A stretch of 64,000 bases of DNA, taken from the NCBI RefSeq assembly GCF_024609765.1, contig NZ_JANFDG010000003.1:124001-188000 (forward strand), read 5' to 3'. The translations under genes and the position numbers were made by a program. The notes under the pieces are model-generated. The model saw only the letters and a program-made list of their open reading frames with translations. It was not told the origin of the DNA and searched no databases. This DNA is from Shinella pollutisoli. GTDB lineage: Bacteria > Pseudomonadota > Alphaproteobacteria > Rhizobiales > Rhizobiaceae. Below, piece after piece: positions 18,302-26,598 of the stretch (within the stretch, counting starts at the first letter, position 1; each line of letters opens with the position of its first letter).

Positions 18302-18646
18302 TCAAGCTTCTGTTCTGGGGGATTGCTGACGCGCGGACCTGAGCGCCTTCGCCAGCGTCTCGTGCGGCTCGTAAGTCATGGTGTCGTCAGTGATGTCTTG
18401 GACGTGCCACCAGCGACGATCGGGGTGCCGCCGGCCGCCACCGGTCACGTAATCTCCGCCGAATTCGAGCACGTCACCAGGCTGAACGGGTTCAAGGTCA
18501 ACAACCTCGCCCACGGCCTTTAGAAATGCCCGTTCGCAATTGGCGGCATTCCTTCCGCGCATGATCGCGGCCCAGTTCCTTCCGCGCCGGTGATTGCAAT
18601 AAGCAGGGTTTTCGACGGATCGGCCGTCGAGTTCGATAGTTGTCAT
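18302..18646 (-). CDS. Small unknown protein, possible nucleic-acid-binding fold
   Basis: A 114-residue protein (MTTIELDGRSVENPAYCNHRRGRNWAAIMRGR...) not recognised. The middle reads LEPVQPGDVLEFGGDYVTGGGRRHPDRRWWHVQDI, a beta-rich pattern with a PGDVLEF element. It overlaps the upstream RHH gene by 4 bp. The Cys/His/Arg-rich beginning could bind nucleic acid or metal, but there is no clear family match. Confidence 0.6.
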   Translation of the reverse strand: MTTIELDGRSVENPAYCNHRRGRNWAAIMRGRNAANCERAFLKAVGEVVDLEPVQPGDVLEFGGDYVTGGGRRHPDRRWWHVQDITDDTMTYEPHETLAKALRSARQQSPRTEA

Positions 18647-18834
18647 GCCCGTTTTCCTTTCTCTTTGAGGGCTGTTTGCACCAGGCTCGTGACGAATGCC
18701 CGGATGGTCGTTTCACGCTGCGCGGCATGGATTTTCAGCGCCATCAGCGTTCCTGTCGGAAGCTCGACCGTCAGCCTTTCGGCACGGCTCCGCCCCTCCC
18801 GCAGAAGCGGGTTATTTCTTGATTTCGTTCCCAT
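18643..18834 (-). CDS. Ribbon-helix-helix-like DNA-binding protein
   Basis: A 63-residue protein with a basic leader and then ERLTVELPTGTLMALKIHAA, a beta strand plus helix, and TTIRAFVTSLVQTALKEKG, a second helix. This is the pattern of a ribbon-helix-helix repressor of the Arc/MetJ or partition type. It heads the small-gene train (18834 leftward) and is a natural candidate for regulating it or the methyltransferase palindrome. Family assignment is by pattern only. Confidence 0.6.
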   Translation of the reverse strand: MGTKSRNNPLLREGRSRAERLTVELPTGTLMALKIHAAQRETTIRAFVTSLVQTALKEKGKRA

Positions 18835-19026
18835 TTTCAGAGTTCCTGTTTTTGTGAGAAGGCAACTTTGTGCGTCCTCACATCATCATGCTGACGCCGA
18901 TATCGGATGCCCACAAGGGGGCCGGCGCACGATTTCTGAAAAAAGATCGAGATGCCCTGTGGGGCAACAATGATGTCGGAATTGCCGCGGCCTACGATCG
19001 ATCTGCGCCACGCCGGCCTGAAGGTT

Positions 19027-19260
19027 TCAGTTCCGGGCAAAGCGTCGGAATGCCTGAATACCATCGCGCTCGATCTCTCGACGTAGGTGTTCAGCGGCAC
19101 CCAGAAGACGCGATCGGCGGATGAGATGCCGTGCGGACGCGGTTTCCACGTAGATTGATGCCACGTATCCGTTGACATGTCCGGCCGCATCCCGATCCTG
19201 GAATTCTTCAATCAGGATGTTGTACGTCAGCCCTCTGAAAACGGTTGTTCTGATCGCCAT
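19027..19260 (-). CDS. Small unknown protein
   Basis: A 77-residue protein (MAIRTTVFRGLTYNILIEEFQDRDAAGHVNGYVASIYVETAS...) not recognised. It is predicted beta-rich in the first half and helical, basic in the second (ARHLIRRSRLLGAAEHLRREIERDG). It lies upstream of the RHH gene with a 190-bp gap that holds no good gene. An overlapping frame at 18837-19211 is rejected as a shadow. Confidence 0.5.
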   Translation of the reverse strand: MAIRTTVFRGLTYNILIEEFQDRDAAGHVNGYVASIYVETASARHLIRRSRLLGAAEHLRREIERDGIQAFRRFARN

Positions 19261-20102
19261 GGAATGCCTCGATTTCCGGTGTTTCCAATGGCTTGATTAT
19301 AGCCGCCGCAATGCAGGAGCCCAGGAAGGAACGCGGCATGGTTGCATCATGCCGGAGGCGCGGTAAGCGGAATCAGTAGAATTCTAGGGTTTTCCAGTTT
19401 GCCCTGTTCCCTGTTCGATGCGCCGGCCGCGAGAACCCGCCCCGTAGGGGCGGCCGAGACGTTCCCCGTCCCGATGCCTCAAAGTCGCCATCGCGCACAG
19501 CGGCAGTCACCCGGAAGGGCCGAAACGACGTGGAGGATGTCCGTAGGACATTGACAGAGCGCGCACGGCGGCAGGCTTGCGCGTCAGAGTGGGGTTGGAT
19601 TTCAGGAGGTATCTGAGGTCATCCGAAGTGTATATTAGCGCTGTACGAGCCTCCAGGAGCCTCTTTTTTCGATACCGATGTCCGAAATCGCGGAATCCGC
19701 CCTTTCGCGCGGTTTTCCGCGCCCATGAGAGACGTGAGCATATCGGAGCCCCAAGCATAGCGACCCGATAGGGATGGGGCGGGAATTCGCGCATGCGGTA
19801 ATCGGAGAGAGGGTAGCCGCAGGAAGGGTAGCATCGCGCCGCCGGCGGGCGGACCCTGGGACCGACTACCCCGATATCGCATTCCGTTTCTAACCCATTC
19901 GGAGAGGTGCAAGGTCACGCCCTTCCCATGCCCGTTTTTCGGCTCCGCGACTGGGGTGAACGTCAGGGCAAGAGACGGAAGATGATTTTATAGGATCGGG
20001 TGGGGGTGCAAGCACCCCCTGGCCTTCGGCCTCCCCCAGCCTCAGTAAACACCATACACCGTGACGAATCGTGACGGACGCTGAATTTGCAGATGGTCAC
20101 AG
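19261..20102. other. 842-bp non-coding region with several GC hairpins, candidate replication/regulatory region
   Basis: No credible gene on either strand. It contains the perfect hairpins CCGCCCC-GTA-GGGGCGG (19437-19453) and ATGTCC-GTA-GGACAT (19537-19551), both with a GTA loop. A strong double hairpin lies at 20002-20031, and CGTGACG occurs twice at about 20059-20075. It sits directly downstream of the replication-protein gene and upstream of the small-gene operon, so it may hold an origin, the operon promoter, or both. Confidence 0.45.
20002..20031. terminator. Tandem GC hairpins downstream of the replication gene
   Basis: GGGGGTGC-AA-GCACCCCC (20002-20019) is followed at once by GGCC-TTC-GGCC (20021-20031). 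The position, 70-100 bp past the stop of the minus-strand replication gene, suits transcription termination, but no clear T-run follows and a role at an origin is possible. Confidence 0.45.
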
Positions 20103-21575
20103 CTAGCCGGCGGCGGCTCTGGCTTCTTTCATGGCTTTGGAAATCTGGCCTGTGGAAACGCCGAAACGAACGGCCAGGTCATCGCGGGTCATGCCGTCCT
20201 TAGCGGAGAGGTGAAGGCATTTCCTGCCGAGCTCCAAGCGAGCGGCCTGTTGCTCGTTCTGATCTTTTGCACCGCGTCGGCGGCGGCTCTCCGTCTGACG
20301 CTCGGCCTCGCGCTCGCGGCGTCTGTCCGTGTCGATGAGTACCCGGAGATCGGCGGCCCGCATTTCGGCGGGCTCGATCTGGAGCCAGTCGATAATGGTG
20401 CCCACCTTCATTCTGTACCGGGCATCGACTTCCTTGCCGTTATAGGTTGCCATCTTTCCAGAAACGGCCTGTCGCGCCCGTTTCACAACGGCGCTCATTC
20501 TGGCTTTGGACTCCGATTCCGACCATCCCGCCGATTGCATTGCAAGGATACGGATTTCCCGTTCCATGTCGTCCACCGCGCGGGTCCAGGAGAGGGCATT
20601 GGCCGCGACGAAAAGCCAGATGTCGCGTTGTCCCGGGGGAAGGGTCCCCGTGACGGGATTGCGGTATCTACGAAGGCTCTGAAGGTCGTCGTGTACCGTG
20701 GACCAGTATGTCGCGCCGGTCAGCTTCTGGCCCGACTGTCTGGGCCGTCCCTCACGCTCCTCGTGGCGGGCGGCGCGCTCTGCCTGTAGCGAAATGATCT
20801 GGGCCTGAGTGTACGGCAGCACCTCGTCCGCAAGCGTGCCGAATACGTGACGTGTCGGCGTATCTGGTGTTCCCTGACACCAGATCATGCCGACCTGACG
20901 CCGATCCCAATCGGCGCGGGAATTGGTGCTTCCGGAAAGTCGGAAAACACGAGCGGCATCCAGCGCCCTCTTGTCCGCGCCGAATTCCGTGAGCGCGCCG
21001 GCCAGAGCTTTTTGCACCTGGCTCCAGCGCGGCAACGCCATAGGTGGAAGGAGTTCGGTCAGCCAGACGCAGACCAGGCCGCGCCCTGTCGCAAGGATAT
21101 AGGATGGAAACGGTATGCCGCCTTCTTCGAGTTTATGAAGAACCGCCGCGGCAACAGCACTTGGCCGCTTTTCCTTCCATCGCACGCGCTGGTGATAATC
21201 GAGATCGACGTAATTTGAACCGAGAGCGGACAGGTCCGCAACGCCGCGCCAACGATTGAATGCCTGTTGGCTGATATACACATCGTCGCCACCGACGCGA
21301 AGGACTTGCTCGGCCTGAAGGATAGCATCGCCGCCAACGGGAACGGTCCACTCTCGCCAGTTCTTCTTGCCGTCCGATACGCGCTGGGCGAAGGATACGA
21401 CACCCTTGCGAATGCCGTTATGGGTTCTGGTGTTCTCTGGATGAAGAGCCTGCAGATGCTGGCGAGGGCCGAAGAGATCATATCGGAACGTCCCATCGGG
21501 CCAAAAATGTTGACAACTTTCGCCGGGTAAAGTGGGGCTCTGATCGGCTGGGATATGTCCCAGCCTCGCCGTCAC
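20103..21575 (-). CDS. AEP-primase-like replication protein
   Basis: A 490-residue protein with the core of an archaeo-eukaryotic-type primase: NYVDLDYH (metal-binding D124 and D126), SYILATGRGLVCVWL (158-172) and RVFRLSGSTNSR (209-220). A helical middle part and a long basic segment (RRREREAERQTESRRRR) follow. The C-terminus ends in a helix-turn-helix-like region (TRDDLAVRFGVSTGQISKAM). Such proteins start replication of plasmids and integrative elements after excision. The GTG at 21575 is the first start in the frame; no better one is evident. It lies between the integrase gene and the structured non-coding region. Confidence 0.8.
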   Translation of the reverse strand: MTARLGHIPADQSPTLPGESCQHFWPDGTFRYDLFGPRQHLQALHPENTRTHNGIRKGVVSFAQRVSDGKKNWREWTVPVGGDAILQAEQVLRVGGDDVYISQQAFNRWRGVADLSALGSNYVDLDYHQRVRWKEKRPSAVAAAVLHKLEEGGIPFPSYILATGRGLVCVWLTELLPPMALPRWSQVQKALAGALTEFGADKRALDAARVFRLSGSTNSRADWDRRQVGMIWCQGTPDTPTRHVFGTLADEVLPYTQAQIISLQAERAARHEEREGRPRQSGQKLTGATYWSTVHDDLQSLRRYRNPVTGTLPPGQRDIWLFVAANALSWTRAVDDMEREIRILAMQSAGWSESESKARMSAVVKRARQAVSGKMATYNGKEVDARYRMKVGTIIDWLQIEPAEMRAADLRVLIDTDRRREREAERQTESRRRRGAKDQNEQQAARLELGRKCLHLSAKDGMTRDDLAVRFGVSTGQISKAMKEARAAAG

Positions 21576-21639
21576 TCAGCCGTCAATGGCGGCTTTACAA
21601 TGCAGAAAAGATCGTTCATCATTTTCGAACATTCCCAAG

Positions 21640-21682
21640 AAAAACCGCCGGAGGGTTGCGAGCCCGTTGATGGCGGTTTTTT
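21640..21682. terminator. Bidirectional intrinsic terminator between integrase and replication gene
   Basis: AAAAACCGCC (21640-21649) and GGCGGTTTTT (21672-21681) form a 10-bp stem with A- and T-tracts on both sides, 117 bp past the integrase stop. Confidence 0.75.
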
Positions 21683-21798
21683 CATGGTCGGGTGATACCA
21701 CGTCGGCGTCAAGCGCCGAATATTCGCTACGATGTAGTACGGTGGAGGGCCTATGGTGGCGACACGATTTTGTCGCCACAGCGATCTATAGTAGTCGG

Positions 21799-23367
21799 TT
21801 ACTCCAGCGTAAACTTCGGAAGCTTCGATATCTCATGCGCAAGTACATGCGGCTCGAAACCGCCATAGGCTTCGCCTTCCGTTGCAGGAACATGGCCTTG
21901 CATGTAATCGCGCGCGCCTACATCCATGTAAACACCGCGTGCTTTCGTCTTGAAGAGATGCCGCCACGCATGGTTCGGGGAAATATTCTCATCATCAACG
22001 CCGAGCTCGCGAATCCATGCGGCAAGTCGCTCTCCGACCTTTTTGTATTGCGGGTTTCCGTCCTTGCCGCCACGGTATCGGGCCGGGTCGTAGAATAGAG
22101 GGCCGATCTTCTTCGACTGCACGAATGCCAGGAAGCCTTGCTCGATCAAATGCGGGTGGATCGCCACAAATCGGGCTTTCGAGTCTTTGGTCGACCCCGC
22201 CTCTGGCGTAATCCTAATAAGCCAATGGCCTTCTTCCTTGATGATATCCTGTTTGCGCAACTGTGTGATTTCGCCAACGCGCGCGCCGGTGTAGGCGCAC
22301 AACCAGGGAATCCATCGTCGCGCAGCCTTATTTTCCTCGGAGAGCCGCTTGGGTGGTTCAGCCGTGGTACCGATAAGGATCGTGCGGACTTCTCCGGCCG
22401 TGAACCATTTGTTCCGGACTTTGCTTTTCTTAGGGATGGCGACCACTACATCATCAACGGGATTGACAGCTATCCGCCCATTCCCCTTACCCCAATTGCA
22501 AGTGGCCTTGAGGCAGGCAAGGTAGCTATTTTTTATGTGCCCGTGATCCAGGCCCCTCGCCACAAGCCGATCCTTCCAGTCAATCACCCATTCGCGTGTC
22601 AGATCGCGAATGTCGGGCACCTCCTCCGCCACCTTGGCGATAATCGGCTTCCACTTCTTATATGTCGCATGTTTGACTGCTTTCTCGGCGGCGTATTTCT
22701 CGAAGACGGTCAAGAGCGCGAAATTCCCCAGGTTCTCCTTGCTGTCTTTTTTAGGAGCCAGGTCGAGTTCTGGGAAGCGGTTGGCATCCGGGTCTGGCCG
22801 ATAGTCGCCCTCGGAAAGCTTCAGAAGATGCTCCTTGGCCTGGAGAATGGCTTCGGCCACCGCTTTGCGTAACAACTCCATGCTGGCGGCATCGATGCGA
22901 TACCCATGGCGATCGAGGTAGGCATTGATGGCCTTGTCGTTGCGGAGCGTCTTCGTCGCATGCAAAATCCGCTCGACGAGCTCCGCATTCCTGGAGATAG
23001 GGATGACCTTGACCTTCTCTGGACGGAGGTGAAGGTAGTCGCTCATCAGAGACGCTTTTCGAGAAGAGGGGGCACCTGGGTTGTCTTCGTTCTCCTCGAC
23101 CATGCTCCGATAGATTTGCCCAGACATAGCAACAGCCTGTTTCTGCGACAGGGAGATCACCCCTGCCGATAACTGCCGCCATCGGGATTCGACTTCGACC
23201 AGTATTTGAGCATGCGCGATTACGGCCTCCTGCGGGTCGCGGGTGCCGAGGCTCTTCTTCACATACGGCATTCCGACAAGAGGAATCAGATGCTGCGGGA
23301 CGCGTTGGCGGAACTGGTAAATGCCAGTTTTGGGGTGCTTTGTAGGGCGTGTCATTCTCAGGACCAT
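21799..23367 (-). CDS. int: Tyrosine recombinase / integrase
   Basis: This 522-residue integrase cuts and rejoins the element at the tRNA-Ser site. The N-terminal arm-binding region starts TKHPKTGIYQFRQRVPQHL. The catalytic domain has Arg in YTGARVGEITQLRK (near residue 363), the HxxR box in NHAWRHLFKTKA (near 466) and the nucleophile Tyr in EGEAYGG (near 500). All catalytic elements are present, so it should be active. Its start is about 85 bp from the tRNA 3' end, the standard position for tRNA-targeting integrases. A terminator follows it. Confidence 0.93.
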   Translation of the reverse strand: MVLRMTRPTKHPKTGIYQFRQRVPQHLIPLVGMPYVKKSLGTRDPQEAVIAHAQILVEVESRWRQLSAGVISLSQKQAVAMSGQIYRSMVEENEDNPGAPSSRKASLMSDYLHLRPEKVKVIPISRNAELVERILHATKTLRNDKAINAYLDRHGYRIDAASMELLRKAVAEAILQAKEHLLKLSEGDYRPDPDANRFPELDLAPKKDSKENLGNFALLTVFEKYAAEKAVKHATYKKWKPIIAKVAEEVPDIRDLTREWVIDWKDRLVARGLDHGHIKNSYLACLKATCNWGKGNGRIAVNPVDDVVVAIPKKSKVRNKWFTAGEVRTILIGTTAEPPKRLSEENKAARRWIPWLCAYTGARVGEITQLRKQDIIKEEGHWLIRITPEAGSTKDSKARFVAIHPHLIEQGFLAFVQSKKIGPLFYDPARYRGGKDGNPQYKKVGERLAAWIRELGVDDENISPNHAWRHLFKTKARGVYMDVGARDYMQGHVPATEGEAYGGFEPHVLAHEISKLPKFTLE

Positions 23368-23451
23368 GTGTACCGCCTTTGTGTACCACTCTGGCGGTTA
23401 AAGGTCCCTGAAGCTCAGCTAGTTAAGCAATTTCAACGCTGTTTGGAGGGA

Positions 23452-23469
23452 ATGGCGGAGAGGGTGGGA
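23452..23469. repeat. attR, 18-bp direct repeat inside tRNA-Ser
   Basis: The same 18 bases as attL at 10207-10224; here they form the 3' end of the functional tRNA gene, including its encoded CCA. Confidence 0.88.
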
Positions 23470-23542
23470 TTCGAACCCACGATACCCTTGCAGGTATGCC
23501 GCATTTCGAGTGCGGTGCATTCGACCACTCTGCCACCTCTCC
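23453..23542 (-). tRNA. tRNA-Ser(CGA)
   Basis: A 90-base class II tRNA. Acceptor GGAGAGG pairs with CCTCTCC, discriminator G and encoded CCA follow. The anticodon loop contains CTCGAAA (anticodon CGA, codon UCG). There is a long variable arm typical of serine, and the T-arm GTGGGTTCGAATCCCAC is intact. Its 3' end is the integration site of the neighbouring element. Confidence 0.96.
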
Positions 23543-23657
23543 GCATCGTCGGTCGGCGCTCGTCGAGCGCGGGCGCTACATAGCGGCTGCCGGGCTGGCT
23601 TGCAAGGGGCGGCGGGCGGAATGTTCGTCTATTTCGTGACGGGCGGCGCGGGGCCGC

Positions 23658-23686
23658 TTGACAGTTTCTGCGGCTTCGCCTATTGG
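23658..23686 (+). promoter_or_regulatory. Sigma-70-type promoter for rplU-rpmA
   Basis: TTGACA (23658-23663) and TATTGG (23681-23686) are spaced by exactly 17 bases. The leader to rplU is about 160 bases and contains a perfect hairpin GCGGCGC-TCCAT-GCGCCGC at 23757-23775, which may serve ribosomal-protein feedback. Confidence 0.6.
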
Positions 23687-23851
23687 GCACGGTGCCGTGG
23701 CATGGGACTTTTCCGTGCCGGAACGGTTCCTTGCGCGATGCGCGGGGTTTCAAGCGGCGGCGCTCCATGCGCCGCTTCCTGCAGCGACTGACAAAAAGAC
23801 GGCCGTGCCCCTCCGGGGTCAAGAGCCGGACCGAACATGAAAGGACAAAAG

Positions 23852-24223
23852 ATGTTCGCAGTCATCAAGACCGGCGGTAAGCAGTACCGCGTGGCCGCCA
23901 ACGACGTTCTGACGGTCGAGCGGCTGACCGGCGACGCCGGCGAAAAGATCGAATTCACCGAAGTGCTGATGGTCGGCGTCGGCGCCGATGCCACGATCGG
24001 TGCGCCCTTCGTCGAAGGCGCCGTCGTGACCGCGGAAGTCGTCGAGCACGGCCGCGCCAAGAAGGTCATCGCCTTCAAGAAGCGCCGCCGCCAGAACTCC
24101 AAGCGTTCGCGCGGCCATCGCCAGCACAACACGACTGTCCGCATCGTCGACATCGCGGCAGCCGGCGGCAAGGCCAAGAAGGCTTCCAAGAAGTCCGAAG
24201 CCGCCGCGGAAGCCGCCGAATAA
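23852..24223 (+). CDS. rplU: 50S ribosomal protein L21
   Basis: A 123-residue ribosomal protein beginning [14 protein letters not shown], the standard L21 start. It binds 23S rRNA in the large subunit. The internal Met at 23852 was chosen over the ATG at 23837 because it matches the family start and has AAAGGA before it. The C-terminus carries an alanine/lysine-rich extension ([15 protein letters not shown]), common in Rhizobiales. It is followed 29 bp later by rpmA. Confidence 0.97.
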   Translation: MFAVIKTGGKQYRVAANDVLTVERLTGDAGEKIEFTEVLMVGVGADATIGAPFVEGAVVTAEVVEHGRAKKVIAFKKRRRQNSKRSRGHRQHNTTVRIVDIAAAGGKAKKASKKSEAAAEAAE

Positions 24224-24252
24224 CGTTCAAGGACAGGTAAAGGAGAACTCCC

Positions 24253-24522
24253 ATGGCACACAAGAAAGCTGGCGGTTCCTCGCGCAACGGTCGCGATTCC
24301 CAGTCCAAGCGCCTTGGCGTGAAGAAATTCGGCGGCGAAGCCGTCATCGCCGGCAACATCATCGTGCGCCAGCGCGGCACGCAGTGGCATCCCGGCGCCA
24401 ATGTCGGCCTCGGCAAGGATCACACGATCTTTGCGCTCACGGCCGGCAACGTGAATTTCCGTACGAAGGCGAACGGCCGCACCTACGTGTCCGTCATGCC
24501 GAAAGCGGAAGCAGCGGAATAA
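24253..24522 (+). CDS. rpmA: 50S ribosomal protein L27
   Basis: An 89-residue ribosomal protein starting [29 protein letters not shown], the invariant L27 N-terminus that reaches the peptidyl-transferase centre. AAAGGAGAA gives a strong ribosome site. It is co-transcribed with rplU, as in nearly all bacteria. Confidence 0.98.
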   Translation: MAHKKAGGSSRNGRDSQSKRLGVKKFGGEAVIAGNIIVRQRGTQWHPGANVGLGKDHTIFALTAGNVNFRTKANGRTYVSVMPKAEAAE

Positions 24523-24592
24523 GCCGGTAGCGCTCTAAAACAGCCGGCGTCTCATCGACCCGGCTGGCGCTTTAGGTTCAGACCTGACGAAG

Positions 24593-24625
24593 AAGGGGAG
24601 ATGAGGCAAGACCTTGTCTCCCCTT
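24593..24625 (+). terminator. Hairpin after rpmA
   Basis: AAGGGGAGA (24593-24601) pairs exactly with TCTCCCCTT (24617-24625), followed by TCTC rather than a long T-run. It lies between rpmA and the acetyltransferase gene and could end the ribosomal operon. Confidence 0.5.
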
Positions 24626-24646
24626 TCTCATTCGGAGGACTGAACC

Positions 24647-25276
24647 ATGCAGATGGAATTGATGCGGGAGGGCCAATCCCGGTCTCCCCAGGACAGGCCG
24701 AGGCCGGAGCGGTCGAGGACCGATTGCCCGATATTGTTGTCGCAAAGGCTCGTTCTCAGAGCCCCGCACGAAGACGACATCGACGCCCTTGCCCATCTCG
24801 CCAACAATGCCAACATCGCCAACATGGTCGCCCGCATGCCGCACCCCTACACGGTGGCGGACGCCGCCGATTTCGTGCGACGCACGCGCGACGGCGCGAT
24901 CGGCAAGTGCGTCTATGCCATCACGAAAGCCGACAACGGCGCCTTCCTCGGCTGCTGCGGGATCGAGCCGCAGGACGAGCGCACGGTCGAGCTCGGCTAC
25001 TGGCTCGGCGAGCCCTACTGGAACAGGGGCTATGCGACGGAGGCGGCCCAGGCCGTCACCGACATGGTCTTCCGCACCCGCGACGTCGAGCAGATCGACG
25101 CGCGCTGCCGCGTCATGAACATCGCTTCGCGCCGCGTCATCCAGAAGTGCGGCTTCCAGTTCCAGGCGACCGGCATGGTGCAGAGCCTCGCCGTCGGCGG
25201 CATGGTCCCCGTCGAATGGTACCGGCTCGACCGCAAGACCTGGGTGTCGCTGAAGAGCTGGGGCAACCTCGGCTGA
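24647..25276 (+). CDS. GNAT-family N-acetyltransferase (RimJ/RimL-like)
   Basis: A 209-residue protein with the pattern of GNAT acetyltransferases: LSQRLVLRAPHEDDIDALAHLANN at the start of the fold, then VELGYWLGEPYWNRGYATEAAQAVTDMVF, the acetyl-CoA-binding region, and NIASRRVIQKCGFQFQ at the end. It probably acetylates a protein N-terminus or a small amine. GGAGG lies ten bases before the ATG. Location after rplU-rpmA is common in rhizobia. The exact substrate is unknown. Confidence 0.9.
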   Translation: MQMELMREGQSRSPQDRPRPERSRTDCPILLSQRLVLRAPHEDDIDALAHLANNANIANMVARMPHPYTVADAADFVRRTRDGAIGKCVYAITKADNGAFLGCCGIEPQDERTVELGYWLGEPYWNRGYATEAAQAVTDMVFRTRDVEQIDARCRVMNIASRRVIQKCGFQFQATGMVQSLAVGGMVPVEWYRLDRKTWVSLKSWGNLG

Positions 25277-25305
25277 TCGCGCCGCGCCGGACGGAGAAAC
25301 GAGAG

Positions 25306-25331
25306 CGCCCGGATTCGTCCGGGCGTTTTTT
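25306..25331 (+). terminator. Intrinsic terminator after the acetyltransferase gene
   Basis: CGCCCGGA (25306-25313), loop TTCG, TCCGGGCG (25318-25325), then a run of T. A textbook rho-independent terminator. Confidence 0.9.
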
Positions 25332-25508
25332 ATAATTTCCTCGCGAAAAGTCTGTTTGCGACGGGAAATGCGGCGTTGGCGCGGAATAATTTTTCTCCGA
25401 ACCCCCGCGTCCCCGGTCGCGGAGTTTTGTCCTTCCCGCCTGCCACGACCGTGAAGTTTTGTCGGCGTGCCGTGTCGGGAACTTGTTTTGCAGTCTCGTT
25501 TTTGAGCG

Positions 25509-25536
25509 TTGACTAACTCTACTAATTCAATAGGGT
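25509..25536 (+). promoter_or_regulatory. Candidate promoter of the sulfate-uptake operon
   Basis: TTGACT (25509-25514), 16-base spacer, TAGGGT (25531-25536), 31 bases before the start codon. The region is AT-rich compared with its surroundings. An operator for a sulfur regulator may overlap, but none is recognised. Confidence 0.4.
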
Positions 25537-25567
25537 TTCTCTAACTTCAGAGATCGAGGAGGTCGAC

Positions 25568-26593
25568 ATGTCTATGGTGGCGAGACGATTGGGCGCGGCT
25601 TTGCTCGGCGTCGGACTGGTTTTCGGCGGGGTTTCGGGCGCGCTTGCGCAGACGACGCTTCTGAACGTGTCCTACGACCCGACGCGGGAGCTCTACAAGG
25701 ACTTCAACGAGGCCTTCGCGGCGCACTGGAAGGCCGAGACGGGCGAGGACGTGACGATCCAGCAGTCGCATGGCGGCTCCGGCAAGCAGGCGCGCGCGGT
25801 GATCGACGGGCTGGAGGCCGACGTGGTGACGCTGGCGCTCGAAAGCGACATCGACGCGATCGTCGAGAACACCGGCAAGATCGCCAAGGACTGGCGCGGC
25901 CGGCTGCCGAACAATTCGGCGCCCTACACGTCGACGATCGTCTTCCTGGTGCGCAAGGGCAACCCGAAGGGCATCCAGAACTGGGGCGACCTGGTGAAGG
26001 GCGACGTGCAGATCGTGACGCCGAACCCGAAGACGTCCGGCGGCGCGCGCTGGAACTATCTCGCCGCCTGGGCTTGGGCGAACGAGGAATTCTCCGGCGA
26101 CCAGGAGAAGATCAAGGCCTATATCGCCGAGCTGTTCAAGCGGGCGCCGGTGCTCGACACGGGTGCGCGCGGGTCGCTCACGACCTTCGCGCAGCGCCAG
26201 ATCGGCGACGTGCTGCTCGCCTGGGAGAACGAGGCCTATCTCGCCGGTGCCGAATTCGGCGAAGACGCCTTCGACATCGTCGCCCCGCCGATCTCCATCC
26301 TCGCCGAGCCGCCGGTCACGGTGGTCGACGGCAACGTCGACGCCAAGGGCACGCGCAAGCAGGCGGAGGCCTACCTCAACTATCTTTATTCGGACGAGGG
26401 CCAGAACATCGCCGCCAAGCACTTCTACCGCCCGTCGAAGCGCGATGTGGTCAAGCCCGAGTTGTTGCAGCAGCTTCCCGATATTAAGCTGGTGACGATC
26501 GACGATCCGCTGTTCGGCGGCTGGGCGAAGGCGCAGCCCGAGCACTTCGGCGACGGCGGCGTCTTCGATCAGCTCTACAAGCCGGGGAACTGA
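25568..26593 (+). CDS. Sulfate ABC transporter substrate-binding protein
   Basis: A 341-residue periplasmic protein with a signal peptide ([23 protein letters not shown]). The family signature [18 protein letters not shown] follows, then [26 protein letters not shown] and [19 protein letters not shown], motifs that bind sulfate or thiosulfate. GAGGAGG precedes the ATG. It is the first gene of a four-gene importer. Sbp and CysP are close relatives and I do not separate them. Confidence 0.94.
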   Translation: MSMVARRLGAALLGVGLVFGGVSGALAQTTLLNVSYDPTRELYKDFNEAFAAHWKAETGEDVTIQQSHGGSGKQARAVIDGLEADVVTLALESDIDAIVENTGKIAKDWRGRLPNNSAPYTSTIVFLVRKGNPKGIQNWGDLVKGDVQIVTPNPKTSGGARWNYLAAWAWANEEFSGDQEKIKAYIAELFKRAPVLDTGARGSLTTFAQRQIGDVLLAWENEAYLAGAEFGEDAFDIVAPPISILAEPPVTVVDGNVDAKGTRKQAEAYLNYLYSDEGQNIAAKHFYRPSKRDVVKPELLQQLPDIKLVTIDDPLFGGWAKAQPEHFGDGGVFDQLYKPGN

Positions 26594-26598
26594 CGCCC

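Larger units (their letters stand above)
10207..23469. mobile_element. 13.3-kb integrative mobilizable element in tRNA-Ser(CGA)
   Basis: The segment between two identical 18-bp repeats holds a tyrosine integrase right beside the tRNA 3' end, a relaxase with MobC, a primase-like replication protein and cargo for DNA restriction and modification. All genes run leftward. Codon use and GC content are visibly lower than the flanks. There is no type IV secretion or coupling-protein gene, so the element would depend on a helper for transfer. The tRNA stays complete on the integrase side, the usual outcome of site-specific integration into a tRNA 3' end. Confidence 0.88.

Noticed and set aside
18837-19211. 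124-codon minus-strand ORF
   Set aside because: Overlaps the better 77-residue gene and has mixed, unconvincing composition.
19507-19794. 95-codon minus-strand ORF in the structured region
   Set aside because: Arg/Pro-rich, no ribosome site, lies among hairpins; treated as non-coding.
10207-23469. CRISPR or phage origin for the element
   Set aside because: No repeat-spacer array and no capsid, terminase, portal or lysis genes are present.
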